DNA of 22,670 nt from Chitinophagales bacterium (GTDB taxonomy: Bacteria; Bacteroidota; Bacteroidia; Chitinophagales; UBA2359). Each line of letters begins with the position of its first letter. Within the stretch, counting starts at the first letter, position 1. This document shows positions 1 to 7,257 of the stretch, piece by piece. Below the pieces are notes generated by a model that saw only the letters and a program-made list of their open reading frames with translations, did no database searches and was not told the origin of the DNA. The position numbers were made by a program, and so were the translations under genes. The stretch is taken from the NCBI GenBank assembly GCA_020629335.1, contig JAHDDN010000034.1, positions 1-22,670 on the forward strand. Direction: 5' to 3'.

Positions 1-220
1 ATTTATTATCAAACAACAAATAAAATATTCATTTTTAAACAAAACAAATTTTAATAAAAACTATAAACACTTAACAATCAAAACAAAAAATCACAAATAA
101 AAATCTATCAACCAACGAGAACAAACAACAAAAATTACCTTATTTGCAATGTTTAACACTAAAATACAAAAGACCCGACATTAAAAAATGCCAAGCCTTT
201 TATCTTTTTCTATTACTTTT
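1..220. other. AT-rich non-coding stretch
   Basis: This very AT-rich stretch lies downstream of the minus-strand hydroxylase gene. I see no convincing gene, strong hairpin or repeat in it. A weak ATT/AAT hairpin near 178-195 is too short to call a terminator. Confidence 0.5.
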
Positions 221-1057
221 TTACCACCAAAAACCTTTCTCAGGATCAGTCTTCACCTCTTTACTGAAGGGGACTTTTAGTTGATAAAGAATATCCTCAT
301 CTCGGGAATCATCTAAAGCATCCAAGCCGTAGACTACTTGTTTAGGATCTTCATAGACCATAGTACCACCGAATCTATCCCAAAGGGAAAAGATATTTCC
401 AAAGTTGGTGTCTGTCCAAGGGCGCTCGAAGTGGTGGTGGAATTTGTGCATGGCTGGTGTTACAAAAATATAGCTGAGCGCTTTATCTAATGCTTTGGGT
501 AGCTCTATATTAGCGTGAGTGAAGTAAGTAAAAAATACCGTTAGCATACGGTAGAATATGTAAAAAGAGAATGGAATCCCAAAGATGACTATAGCAAGCA
601 AAGCAAATATCTCTCTGGTTACGTAATCACCTGGATGGTGACGGGTAGCCGTCGTCGCATCTACATGAGTATCACTATGGTGGATCATGTGGAAGCGCCA
701 CATCCAAGGCACCCGATGTAAGAATCGATGAACGATATATTGAGCAAACAAATCTAAGACCATCACAGAGATAAGCAATTCCACCCAGATAGGTAAGCTA
801 ACTAAATGAAGCAAACCAAACTGATTATCTACTAACCAGATAAATATACCGACTGTGGCTAAACCAAAGAGGAGGTTAATAATAAGATCCGAAGCTAAGA
901 AGACCATATTGACTCCTATGTGCTTGAGTTTTTTGTAATCAAAATTTTTCAAGGGCTTGATGGCTTCGCCTATCCAGTTAAACGATAGGCATAGAAATAC
1001 CCAGCCTAACTTTTGGGCGGGCGACATATTTTCGAAGAATGCTAAGAAAGCTTCCAT
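221..1057 (-). CDS. Fatty acid hydroxylase / sterol desaturase family membrane protein
   Basis: This 278-residue protein is a predicted membrane-embedded di-iron oxygenase of the fatty acid hydroxylase/sterol desaturase superfamily. The histidine clusters that bind the two irons are visible: HRFLH at residues 110-114, HMIHH at 123-127, HH at 140-141, H181, and HKFHHH at 204-209. Hydrophobic segments at about 15-30, 50-75, 88-107 and 150-180 fit the usual four-helix hairpin arrangement. After the last histidine box comes the family-typical stretch DTNFGNIFSLWDRFGGT (216-232). The length is normal for bacterial members. Known relatives hydroxylate or desaturate sterols, carotenoids, fatty acids or ether lipids, and the substrate here cannot be read from sequence. 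The gene stands alone: the next minus-strand gene upstream is separated by a terminator. Family call is secure; reaction is not. Confidence 0.9.
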   Translation of the reverse strand: MEAFLAFFENMSPAQKLGWVFLCLSFNWIGEAIKPLKNFDYKKLKHIGVNMVFLASDLIINLLFGLATVGIFIWLVDNQFGLLHLVSLPIWVELLISVMVLDLFAQYIVHRFLHRVPWMWRFHMIHHSDTHVDATTATRHHPGDYVTREIFALLAIVIFGIPFSFYIFYRMLTVFFTYFTHANIELPKALDKALSYIFVTPAMHKFHHHFERPWTDTNFGNIFSLWDRFGGTMVYEDPKQVVYGLDALDDSRDEDILYQLKVPFSKEVKTDPEKGFWW

Positions 1058-1074
1058 AGTGTTTGCTTTTTCTG

Positions 1075-1106
1075 TAAAGATAAGTTACTCTTAGGAATTT
1101 AACAAA
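1075..1106 (-). promoter_or_regulatory. Candidate Bacteroidota promoter for the hydroxylase gene
   Basis: Read on the minus strand, TTTG (1106-1103) is followed after 20 nt by TATCTTTA (1082-1075), which matches 7 of 8 positions of the Bacteroidota -7 consensus TAnnTTTG at the usual spacing. Transcription would start near 1068, leaving a short leader before the ATG at 1057. This was found by eye only. Confidence 0.4.
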
Positions 1107-1180
1107 GGCTGAAATGGATTGTTTATTTAGATATCTTGGTTAAAACGTTCCAGCCTTATTCAGTTTAAAAGTTAAAAAAT

Positions 1181-1193
1181 TAGGGAAGCCCCA
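1181..1193. repeat. Possible end remnant of the ~220-nt structured repeat family
   Basis: TAGGGAAGCCCCA resembles the GGGGAAGCCCC end of the repeat at 11739-11961, including the AT-rich flanks. The rest of the element is absent, so this may be a decayed or partly deleted copy. The match is short and could be chance. Confidence 0.3.
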
Positions 1194-1202
1194 AAATAAA
1201 AA

Positions 1203-1239
1203 AGGCCACCTCCTTTATTGGGAGATGGCCTTTTTTGTT
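1203..1239 (-). terminator. Rho-independent terminator of the PorE-like gene
   Basis: The minus strand reads A-run, GGCCATCTCCC, loop AATAAA, GGAGGTGGCC, then a T-run. The stem is about 10 bp with one G-U pair. It sits 14 nt past the stop of the gene that ends at 1253. The flanking A-run and T-run would let it work in both directions. Confidence 0.85.
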
Positions 1240-1252
1240 TTAGTATTCCTTT

Positions 1253-4111
1253 TTATCTCATTCTTTGTCCGTCTTGATAAACAACGATGAATGAATCATA
1301 GAAGCCTCTTGATTGTGCTTTTGATCTGATTTCTTCTGCTGTTTGACGATCTCCGTATGGGCCTAAGACTACTTTGGTTAAGCCGTCTTGGTATTCTGTT
1401 TCTACAAAACCTAAGTCATTTAAGACTTGGTATTTGCCCATATCAGGTGCCGTTGCTGAAGCTACTAACTGTACTTTAAATTCTGTACCTGCTGGGTAAG
1501 ATTCTGTACTTGTTGTAGTACTTCCACTATCCGTATAAGTGTAAGTATTATCGTTGCTTGTACTTGTACCATCATCAAAATAAGTTGGACTCTTATAATC
1601 ATTATCGTAGTAAGAACCACCATTATCATAAGTTGTAATTGGTGTAGTGCTTGGTTGTTGAGTAATACCAAAACCGAAATAACGAGGAGAACTATGAATC
1701 ACTCTATTGTTGTAAGCTACAATTTTGAATTCTGTTCTTCTGTTTTCTTGGTGCTTAGTATCGCTACAAGAAACGCCATCGGCACATTCGTTGACTAATT
1801 GTTGTTCGCCATATCCTCTCGCAATCAAACGCTCATTAGTAATACCTTTATTGGCTAAGTATTCTACTGCTGAATTAGCTCTTCTTTGTGATAAGTTATC
1901 ATTATACGAGTTGGTTCCTCTACTATCTGTATGTGAGCTAAGCTCTACTGTGATACCTGGATTTTGGTATAAAAACTCTACTAATTTTTTTAATTCTGGC
2001 TGTGCATCCGTACGGATAGTTGCTCTATCAAAATCGTAGTAGATGTGATTCAATGTGATATTGTAATCTTCTTTTAGGATCTCTGTGATATCCAAACCAC
2101 CTGTTGTTCCTGTATTGCCGCCATAAGTGTTTCCACCATTATTGCCATCGCCATAAGTATTTCCTCCATTATTACCACTACCATACTCTGAGCCATCATT
2201 AAGACCGCCTGTACTATTTCCTGAACCATCTAAGTTATTCTCAGAACCTTTACCAGTGGTATTATCTGTTAACTCTTCTGGAATCACTCGTACTTCAAAG
2301 TCGGTCGGAATATTCTTCATTAAGTCAGAAGAACAGTCGATGCCTTTAGTTGAGATATTTTTAGAAGCGGTTAAGATATATTGACCCGAAACAAATACTA
2401 CATAATCTGTATCTGCATCCACATCAAAGTTATAACTACCATCTAATGCTGTCTCTACTGATTTTTCAAAATTCGTTTCAGAGTTGACCAATCTAACTGT
2501 TAAGCCTTCAATTGGTTCTCCTGTTACCTTATCAGTAACGACACCTGTGATGTTACACTTATCAGCCATACCACCTGCCCCTGGGCAGATAGGTACTCTA
2601 ACCTCTACTCCTGAGTTATTAGAACCGATAGTTGCTACTTCTTGGCTACCTTCTTTATAGTTAGCTTTAGAAGCTGTCACTTCATAAGTTTTACCTTTAG
2701 CAACAGGGAAGCTAAATGAACCATCTGTAGAAGTGGTCATTTCTTGCATGATCACTCCATTTTCAACTAATTGAACAATGGCATCTTCGATAGGTTCTTG
2801 ATTTTCACACTCTACTACTAAACCTTCAATTTTGAATGTTTGCTTAGTGAAAGCATAAATATCATCGTCTCCTTTACCACCGGCTCTATTAGAAGAGAAG
2901 TAACCTAATTTATCTTCTCCATTAATAATAAAACCGAAATCATCCGAATTAGTATTAATTGGGTAACGCAAGTTTTGTGGAGGTGTCCAGTTAGCATTCT
3001 CATTTTTAGAAGAGAATATATCTAAACCACCTAAACCAGGTAAGGCATCAGAGGAGAAGTATAGTGTTCCATCTTCCGCCATAAAAGGAAACATCTCACG
3101 GCCTTCTGTATTGATTTCTGGACCTAAGTTTTCAGGTTCCCCCCATTCATCACCTGTTTTATAGCTGACATATACATCTGTCTCTCCATAGCCACCTGGC
3201 ATATCAGAGATAAAGTATAAGGCTTGACCATCTGGGCTTAAGGTTGGGTGTCCAACAGAGTACTCATCATTGTTAAATGATACTTCTCTTACATTGCCCC
3301 ATTTTTCTCCTGCCCATTTGGCTTCATAAATTTTTAATTTAATGACTCCCTCAGAATCTTTTCCTTTTCTTCCTTTATTGAAGTTATCTCTAGTGAAATA
3401 CATAGTAGTATAATCACTATTGAAAGTAACTGTCCCCTCATGCATCCAAGTATTGAGATCGCCTTTGAATGGTTTTGGGTTAGTCAAGAAAGAAGGATCT
3501 TCTTCATCTTCTCTTTCACTTTCGTAAAGATCAAGGAAAGGCTTACCTGTCCAGTTATAGATTTTGTCTTTGAACTGCATGCCTCTCGCCGAAGCAAATA
3601 CAACTCCATCTTTATAGAAAGAAGGACCAAAATCTGATTCAGAAGAATTGACTCCTAAGTTAGTAATCGTATAGATATTAGGATCCGTTAGGAAATAATC
3701 CGCCATCTCACAAGCCTCTACTTGACGTAGACCTCTTGAATCGGCTGGGACTATTTGAGAATACTCTAAGAACATTTGCTTAGCATCCTCAAATTTGCCA
3801 TTCGCCTTTAACGAATATCCATAATATAATTTGTGTTCATCCTCGCTTTCGCTTAGATCAATTACCTTTTCATACCAATACTCCGCATCTAATGGTCGAT
3901 TCATCAAACGATAGCATTCCGCTAACTTGATTTTTGCTTCTGCAATATCTTCCTTAGAAAGAATTTTCTTATACTCTTCAGCAGCATCGGGGTAAGAAAA
4001 GCGCTCAAACAGCTTATTTGCTTTTCGCAAGCGACTATCTTGCGCATTAACATTAATGGCACTTGCCAAGATTAAAACTGAGAGAATTAACAGTAAACGA
4101 TTGAATTTCAT
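1253..4111 (-). CDS. PorE-like TPR/PD40/CRD/OmpA periplasmic protein with a C-terminal SPOR domain
   Basis: This 952-residue exported protein has a signal peptide at 1-23 with cleavage after VNA. In order it shows TPR-like helices (about 25-140); a PD40/WD40-like beta-propeller (about 150-425) with recurring motifs such as TLSPDGQALYFISD and YFSSNRAGGKGDDDIY; two carboxypeptidase-regulatory-like beta folds (about 427-505 and 519-600); a Gly/Asn-rich linker (620-672); an OmpA_C peptidoglycan-binding domain (about 687-800) with HTDSRG at 727-732 and the SQRRA arginines at 741-745; a Ser/Thr/Tyr-rich linker; and a SPOR domain (about 875-952). The first part matches the architecture known for T9SS PorE, which links the secretion machine to peptidoglycan. 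The added SPOR domain, known elsewhere to bind glycan strands lacking stem peptides, is unusual for that family. A PorP/SprF-family gene lies elsewhere in the window. Domain calls are firm; the exact T9SS role is inferred. Confidence 0.88.
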   Translation of the reverse strand: MKFNRLLLILSVLILASAINVNAQDSRLRKANKLFERFSYPDAAEEYKKILSKEDIAEAKIKLAECYRLMNRPLDAEYWYEKVIDLSESEDEHKLYYGYSLKANGKFEDAKQMFLEYSQIVPADSRGLRQVEACEMADYFLTDPNIYTITNLGVNSSESDFGPSFYKDGVVFASARGMQFKDKIYNWTGKPFLDLYESEREDEEDPSFLTNPKPFKGDLNTWMHEGTVTFNSDYTTMYFTRDNFNKGRKGKDSEGVIKLKIYEAKWAGEKWGNVREVSFNNDEYSVGHPTLSPDGQALYFISDMPGGYGETDVYVSYKTGDEWGEPENLGPEINTEGREMFPFMAEDGTLYFSSDALPGLGGLDIFSSKNENANWTPPQNLRYPINTNSDDFGFIINGEDKLGYFSSNRAGGKGDDDIYAFTKQTFKIEGLVVECENQEPIEDAIVQLVENGVIMQEMTTSTDGSFSFPVAKGKTYEVTASKANYKEGSQEVATIGSNNSGVEVRVPICPGAGGMADKCNITGVVTDKVTGEPIEGLTVRLVNSETNFEKSVETALDGSYNFDVDADTDYVVFVSGQYILTASKNISTKGIDCSSDLMKNIPTDFEVRVIPEELTDNTTGKGSENNLDGSGNSTGGLNDGSEYGSGNNGGNTYGDGNNGGNTYGGNTGTTGGLDITEILKEDYNITLNHIYYDFDRATIRTDAQPELKKLVEFLYQNPGITVELSSHTDSRGTNSYNDNLSQRRANSAVEYLANKGITNERLIARGYGEQQLVNECADGVSCSDTKHQENRRTEFKIVAYNNRVIHSSPRYFGFGITQQPSTTPITTYDNGGSYYDNDYKSPTYFDDGTSTSNDNTYTYTDSGSTTTSTESYPAGTEFKVQLVASATAPDMGKYQVLNDLGFVETEYQDGLTKVVLGPYGDRQTAEEIRSKAQSRGFYDSFIVVYQDGQRMR

Positions 4112-4145
4112 GTCTTCCCTATTTTTTCATTATTATTTCCATATA

Positions 4146-4153
4146 CAAAGTTA
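4146..4153 (-). promoter_or_regulatory. Candidate -7 element of the PorE-like gene
   Basis: The minus strand reads TAACTTTG, a perfect match to the Bacteroidota -7 consensus TAnnTTTG. It would start transcription near 4139 and leave a leader of about 28 nt before the ATG at 4111. No convincing TTTG was seen at -33. Confidence 0.5.
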
Positions 4154-4157
4154 AAAC

Positions 4158-4617
4158 TGTTTAAGAGTTAACCTACCTAATCATTAAAGGTGAATGATTT
4201 TTCACCCTTAAGAAAGCTATTTTTTAATTCATTGATGCACATTTGCACACTACTTCAAAACATGGCAAAAATAGTACCAACTATGGGTTCTTATATCGCA
4301 ATAAAGGAAGTAATACTTCAGCCAAGTACATATTTTGGTCATCAAAATAAAAATTATTGTAATCTAATAAAGACTGATTAACAATTGCGCCAGCTTCATT
4401 ATTAATATTTTGAAGACATTTATAATAATTTTTAAAATTTTTTCAAAAAAAATTATTTGGACGACTCTACATATGGAGATAAAACTATATTATTGATGGA
4501 ATTTACGCCATTTCCGATTTAAATGCAACACATTATTTTTTGGACACTCCTACTTAAAGCCATTCATATGATAAGAATTCACCCTCTAATTTAAAAACAA
4601 AATATTGAACTTTATCT
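4158..4617. other. AT-rich intergenic stretch without a recognised feature
   Basis: This lies between the divergent PorE-like gene and the lysS promoter region. It holds long A/T runs (for example around 4425-4457). A 63-codon open frame at 4190-4381 has no recognisable protein features. I found no repeat, RNA gene or strong hairpin. Confidence 0.5.
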
Positions 4618-4625
4618 TAACTTTG
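4618..4625 (+). promoter_or_regulatory. Candidate -7 element of lysS, upstream of the palindromic element
   Basis: TAACTTTG matches TAnnTTTG exactly. Transcription would start near 4632, giving lysS a leader of about 225 nt that contains the whole palindromic element at 4644-4830. No TTTG at -33 is evident. Confidence 0.45.
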
Positions 4626-4643
4626 CAAGTTCTTTGAATTTAA

Positions 4644-4830
4644 TAGTGATGATTAAGTAGTTGAAGGTAACTATTCGTGCATTCTTGATGAGCTTATTTT
4701 TAGCTTAGACAAGGCGGTTTTCGCCAGTAATAGCAGGGCTATTGCTAAGAAAAGCAACGCAGGATAAGCTAAAAAGAGGCCATCAGAACTGCCGAAATAA
4801 TTAACTTTAGCTACTTAACTATCATTACTA
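4644..4830. repeat. Palindromic element, copy 1 (lysS leader)
   Basis: TTAAGTAG at 4653-4660 is mirrored by CTACTTAA at 4811-4818. Flanking arms TAGTGATGAT (4644) and ATCATTACTA (4821) pair with one mismatch. Inside, TTTTTAGCTTA near 4691 pairs with TAAGCTAAAAA near 4764, enclosing shorter palindromes such as GGCGGTTTTCGCC (4712-4724) and AATAGCAGGGCTATT (4728-4742). The reverse complement of the core aligns with the core of the element at 17053-17214, sharing the words CTTATnCTGCGTT, AATAGC and GCCTTG. No open reading frame or transposase is present. The element ends 27 nt before the lysS ATG. Confidence 0.8.
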
Positions 4831-4857
4831 GCGTTTTTTAATATAAAAAAATCAACG

Positions 4858-6390
4858 ATGACCTTAAGTGATCAGGAGCGAGTAAGGCGGGAAGCCCTAC
4901 AAAGCATTATTGATATGGGGATCGATCCATATCCAGCAGAAGCCTTTGAAGTTAATGCTTATTCTAAAGATATTAAACAGAATTATTCGGAAGAAGCCAA
5001 GAATTACCAAGAAGTAAGCCTGGCTGGCCGAATCATGATGAAACGTATCATGGGAAAGGCTTCTTTTGCAGAGCTTCAAGATTCACAAGGGCAAATACAA
5101 CTTTATGTTAATCGAGATGAAATTTGTCCTGACGAAAATAAAGACCTTTATAACAAACTATTCAAAAAGCATTTGGATAGAGGTGACTATATCGGTGTGA
5201 AAGGATATGTATTCACCACTAAAATGGGAGAGATAACTGTACATGTCACTGAATTCACCTTATTGAGCAAAAGCTTACGTCCACTGCCTACTATCAAAGA
5301 GAAAGATGGAGAACTATATGGTTCTTTCACCGATCCTGAGTTAAGGTATCGTATGCGTTATGTAGACCTCGCAGTCAATGCTGATGTAAAAGCTACTTTC
5401 ATCAAACGAACGCAAATGATCAATGCCATGCGTCAGTTTATGAATGACCATAAATACTTAGAAGTCGAAACACCTATTCTTCAGCCTATATATGGGGGTG
5501 CTTCTGCTCGTCCATTCAAGACACACCACAATGCATTAGATACTAATTTCTATATGCGTATCGCCAATGAGCTATATTTAAAGCGATTAATAGTAGGCGG
5601 TTTTGATGGCGTATACGAGTTTGCTAAAGACTTCCGTAATGAAGGTATGAGCCGTTTCCACAACCCAGAATTCACCATGATGGAGCTTTATGTTGCTTAT
5701 AAAGACTACTACTGGATGATGGATTTTGTGGAGGCAATGCTAGAATATGTAGCCATACAAATGCATGGCACACCAGAGATTCAAGTTGGCGAACATATGA
5801 TCAGTTTCAAACGCCCTTGGAAAAGATATACTATGTATGAAGCCATCGAACACTTCACAGGCGTAGATATCTCCGAAATGGACGAAGAAGCTATGAGAAA
5901 AACAGCAAAGGAACTACACGTACCTATAGATGATACAATGGGTAGAGGAAAATTAATCGACGAAATCTTTGGCGAAAAATGTGAACACCTCCTCATTCAG
6001 CCTACTTTCATTACTGATTATCCAGTAGAAATGTCTCCTTTAGCCAAAAAGCATCGTAGCAAGCCTGGCTTAGTGGAACGTTTCGAAGCCATCTGTAATG
6101 CAAAAGAAATTTGTAATGCATTCTCTGAGCTAAATGACCCAATTGATCAAAGACAAAGATTTGAACACCAATTGGAATTAGGCAAAAGAGGTGATGACGA
6201 AGCAATGGTTTTAGATGAAGATTTCTTACGTGCTTTAGAGTTCGGAATGCCGCCAACCTGTGGTATAGGAATCGGAATTGACCGCTTAGCAATGGTCATG
6301 ACTAATTCACCATCTATTCAGGATGTTCTTTTCTTTCCGCAAATGCGCCCAGAAAGTACACAGAATCAGGAGGATAGCGAAAACGTCTAA
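4858..6390 (+). CDS. lysS: Lysyl-tRNA synthetase, class II
   Basis: This 510-residue protein attaches lysine to tRNA(Lys) in the cytoplasm. The N-terminal OB-fold anticodon-binding domain covers about residues 54-138 ([20 protein letters not shown] onward). Class II motif 1 lies around 185-212 with the conserved EVETPIL. Motif 2 contains [18 protein letters not shown] (259-276), with the arginine that contacts ATP. Motif 3 is [11 protein letters not shown] (469-479). Length and motif spacing are normal for bacterial LysS. The start ATG is preceded by an A-rich stretch without a Shine-Dalgarno sequence, common in this phylum. The gene appears monocistronic: a palindromic element occupies its leader and a modest hairpin follows its stop. 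The only unusual feature is this long structured leader. Confidence 0.98.
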   Translation: MTLSDQERVRREALQSIIDMGIDPYPAEAFEVNAYSKDIKQNYSEEAKNYQEVSLAGRIMMKRIMGKASFAELQDSQGQIQLYVNRDEICPDENKDLYNKLFKKHLDRGDYIGVKGYVFTTKMGEITVHVTEFTLLSKSLRPLPTIKEKDGELYGSFTDPELRYRMRYVDLAVNADVKATFIKRTQMINAMRQFMNDHKYLEVETPILQPIYGGASARPFKTHHNALDTNFYMRIANELYLKRLIVGGFDGVYEFAKDFRNEGMSRFHNPEFTMMELYVAYKDYYWMMDFVEAMLEYVAIQMHGTPEIQVGEHMISFKRPWKRYTMYEAIEHFTGVDISEMDEEAMRKTAKELHVPIDDTMGRGKLIDEIFGEKCEHLLIQPTFITDYPVEMSPLAKKHRSKPGLVERFEAICNAKEICNAFSELNDPIDQRQRFEHQLELGKRGDDEAMVLDEDFLRALEFGMPPTCGIGIGIDRLAMVMTNSPSIQDVLFFPQMRPESTQNQEDSENV

Positions 6391-6442
6391 ATTCTGAACA
6401 AATTTATTTTCAAAAAAGTGTAACTTTTAGATTAATCAGTGC

Positions 6443-6478
6443 GTCTAACCAATACTAAAATGATAAAGTTAGACTTTT
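6443..6478 (+). terminator. Candidate terminator of lysS
   Basis: GTCTAAC (6443-6449) pairs with GTTAGAC (6468-6474), followed by TTTTGTTGCTTT. The stem is 7 bp with an 18-nt loop, so it is weak, but its position 52 nt after the lysS stop fits. Confidence 0.4.
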
Positions 6479-6638
6479 GTTGCTTTAGTATCTAAAAATA
6501 GCATTTGAGAAAGTGCACCCTTATATACCCAATAACGTTTGACTTTATATAACCCAATTTCAATGCTAAGGACAAGCAAACATTCCTCAAATATGTTTAC
6601 TCGAAATTAGCCATTACCCATTTTTAAAATTGTATATC

Positions 6639-6734
6639 ATGAACTTTATTACAAGATTAGTTACACGCGTTTCACATAGACAACCATTATTGTTTAATAA
6701 CAAACGCCGTAGAGCATTTAACCCAAGAGGTTAA
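6639..6734 (+). CDS. Possible small basic protein, 31 residues
   Basis: ATG at 6639 opens a 31-codon frame ending in TAA at 6732-6734. The product begins MNFITRLVTRVSH and ends NKRRRAFNPRG: a short amphipathic N-terminal part, then a strongly basic tail with 7 arginines and 1 lysine overall. It has no cysteine and no clear signal peptide. A good terminator 23 nt past the stop (6758-6796) supports a transcript ending here, and lysS has its own hairpin upstream, so this would be a separate unit of about 150-300 nt. No Shine-Dalgarno sequence or clear promoter was seen. I do not recognise the product. The alternative is that the transcript is a small non-coding RNA. Confidence 0.45.
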   Translation: MNFITRLVTRVSHRQPLLFNNKRRRAFNPRG

Positions 6735-6757
6735 TAGCTTCTAACACTTAAAGAATC

Positions 6758-6796
6758 AGCCCTTACTGCCCAACGGTAGTAAGGGCTTTTCGTTTT
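6758..6796 (+). terminator. Strong rho-independent terminator
   Basis: AGCCCTTACTGCC (6758-6770) pairs with GGTAGTAAGGGCT (6775-6787) through a CAAC loop. That gives 13 pairs including one G-U, followed by TTTCGTTTT. It follows the 31-codon frame at 6639-6734. Confidence 0.85.
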
Positions 6797-6865
6797 ACAA
6801 TAGGCGACATAAAGCCCACTTTCCCATACTTTCCTAGCAAACATTAGCCATCAAAATACTAATTT

Positions 6866-7082
6866 GGGGCTTCCTCTTTTTAATTTTTCATCGGATCGTA
6901 GGGGCGCTACCTATGTGTGCGCCCTCCGATGAAAAATTAAAAAGAGTCGGGCTGTCCGCTATTATGTGGCTATACTGCTCCTACTCTGCTAAGTGCTGCT
7001 TGTCTGCTAAAGCCAGCCTGCGCATCACTAAGCGCCGTAAGTCACAGCATGACCGCCACATACCGCTACCATCCCTAAGCCA
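6866..7082 (+). repeat. Structured intergenic repeat, copy A
   Basis: It starts GGGGCTTCCTC and ends ATCCCTAAGCCA. The ends pair (GGCTT with AAGCC). A perfect 22-bp stem joins 6874-6895 to 6925-6946. After the invariant GTCGGGCTGTCCGC comes ATGTGGC, which pairs at long range with GCCACAT near 7056. Between them are AGTG/CACT pairing and a small hairpin around CTGCTAAAGCCAG. No transposase lies nearby, and I saw no clear target-site duplication. Confidence 0.9.
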
Positions 7083-7199
7083 ATTAAGTCTATTAGTATT
7101 TATTTTTTCAGTTGGAGTTACATTTATAACAAATAAATTGAAAGCGAACATATACATTGCAATATTCGTTTTAAAGTGAGTTAGCAAATTAGTAATCCA

Positions 7200-7254
7200 A
7201 TTACCAATAGACTAATTTACCAACATACTAATTACTAATAGACTAATATACCAA
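7200..7254 (+). repeat. Two 24-nt direct repeats, 31-nt period
   Basis: ATTACCAATAGACTAATTTA (from 7200) recurs as ATTACTAATAGACTAATATA (from 7231), each followed by CCAA. The copies differ at two positions. A related fragment, ATTAGTAATCCAA, lies just before the first copy. The second copy ends three bases before the ATG of the phosphatase gene, so the repeats fill its immediate leader. Confidence 0.7.
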
Positions 7255-7257
7255 ATA

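Noticed and set aside
1725..2039. 104-codon frame opposite the PorE-like gene
   Set aside because: It is antisense to the well-supported OmpA_C coding region and has no features of its own.
4190..4381. 63-codon plus-strand open frame upstream of lysS
   Set aside because: It has no recognisable domain, signal or ribosome site, lies in AT-rich DNA and looks like a chance frame.
4618..4857. T-box or other known riboswitch in the lysS leader
   Set aside because: No T-box sequence or specifier-type stem was recognised; the leader is explained by the palindromic repeat.
6913..7179. Open frames of about 70-100 codons inside repeat copies A, B, D and E that encode similar peptides (VGLSAIMWL, RHIPLPSL)
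   Set aside because: The similarity follows from nucleotide conservation of the repeat. The ATG in the loop of A and E is out of frame in B, D lacks that region, and C breaks the frame. Changes preserve base pairs, not codons.
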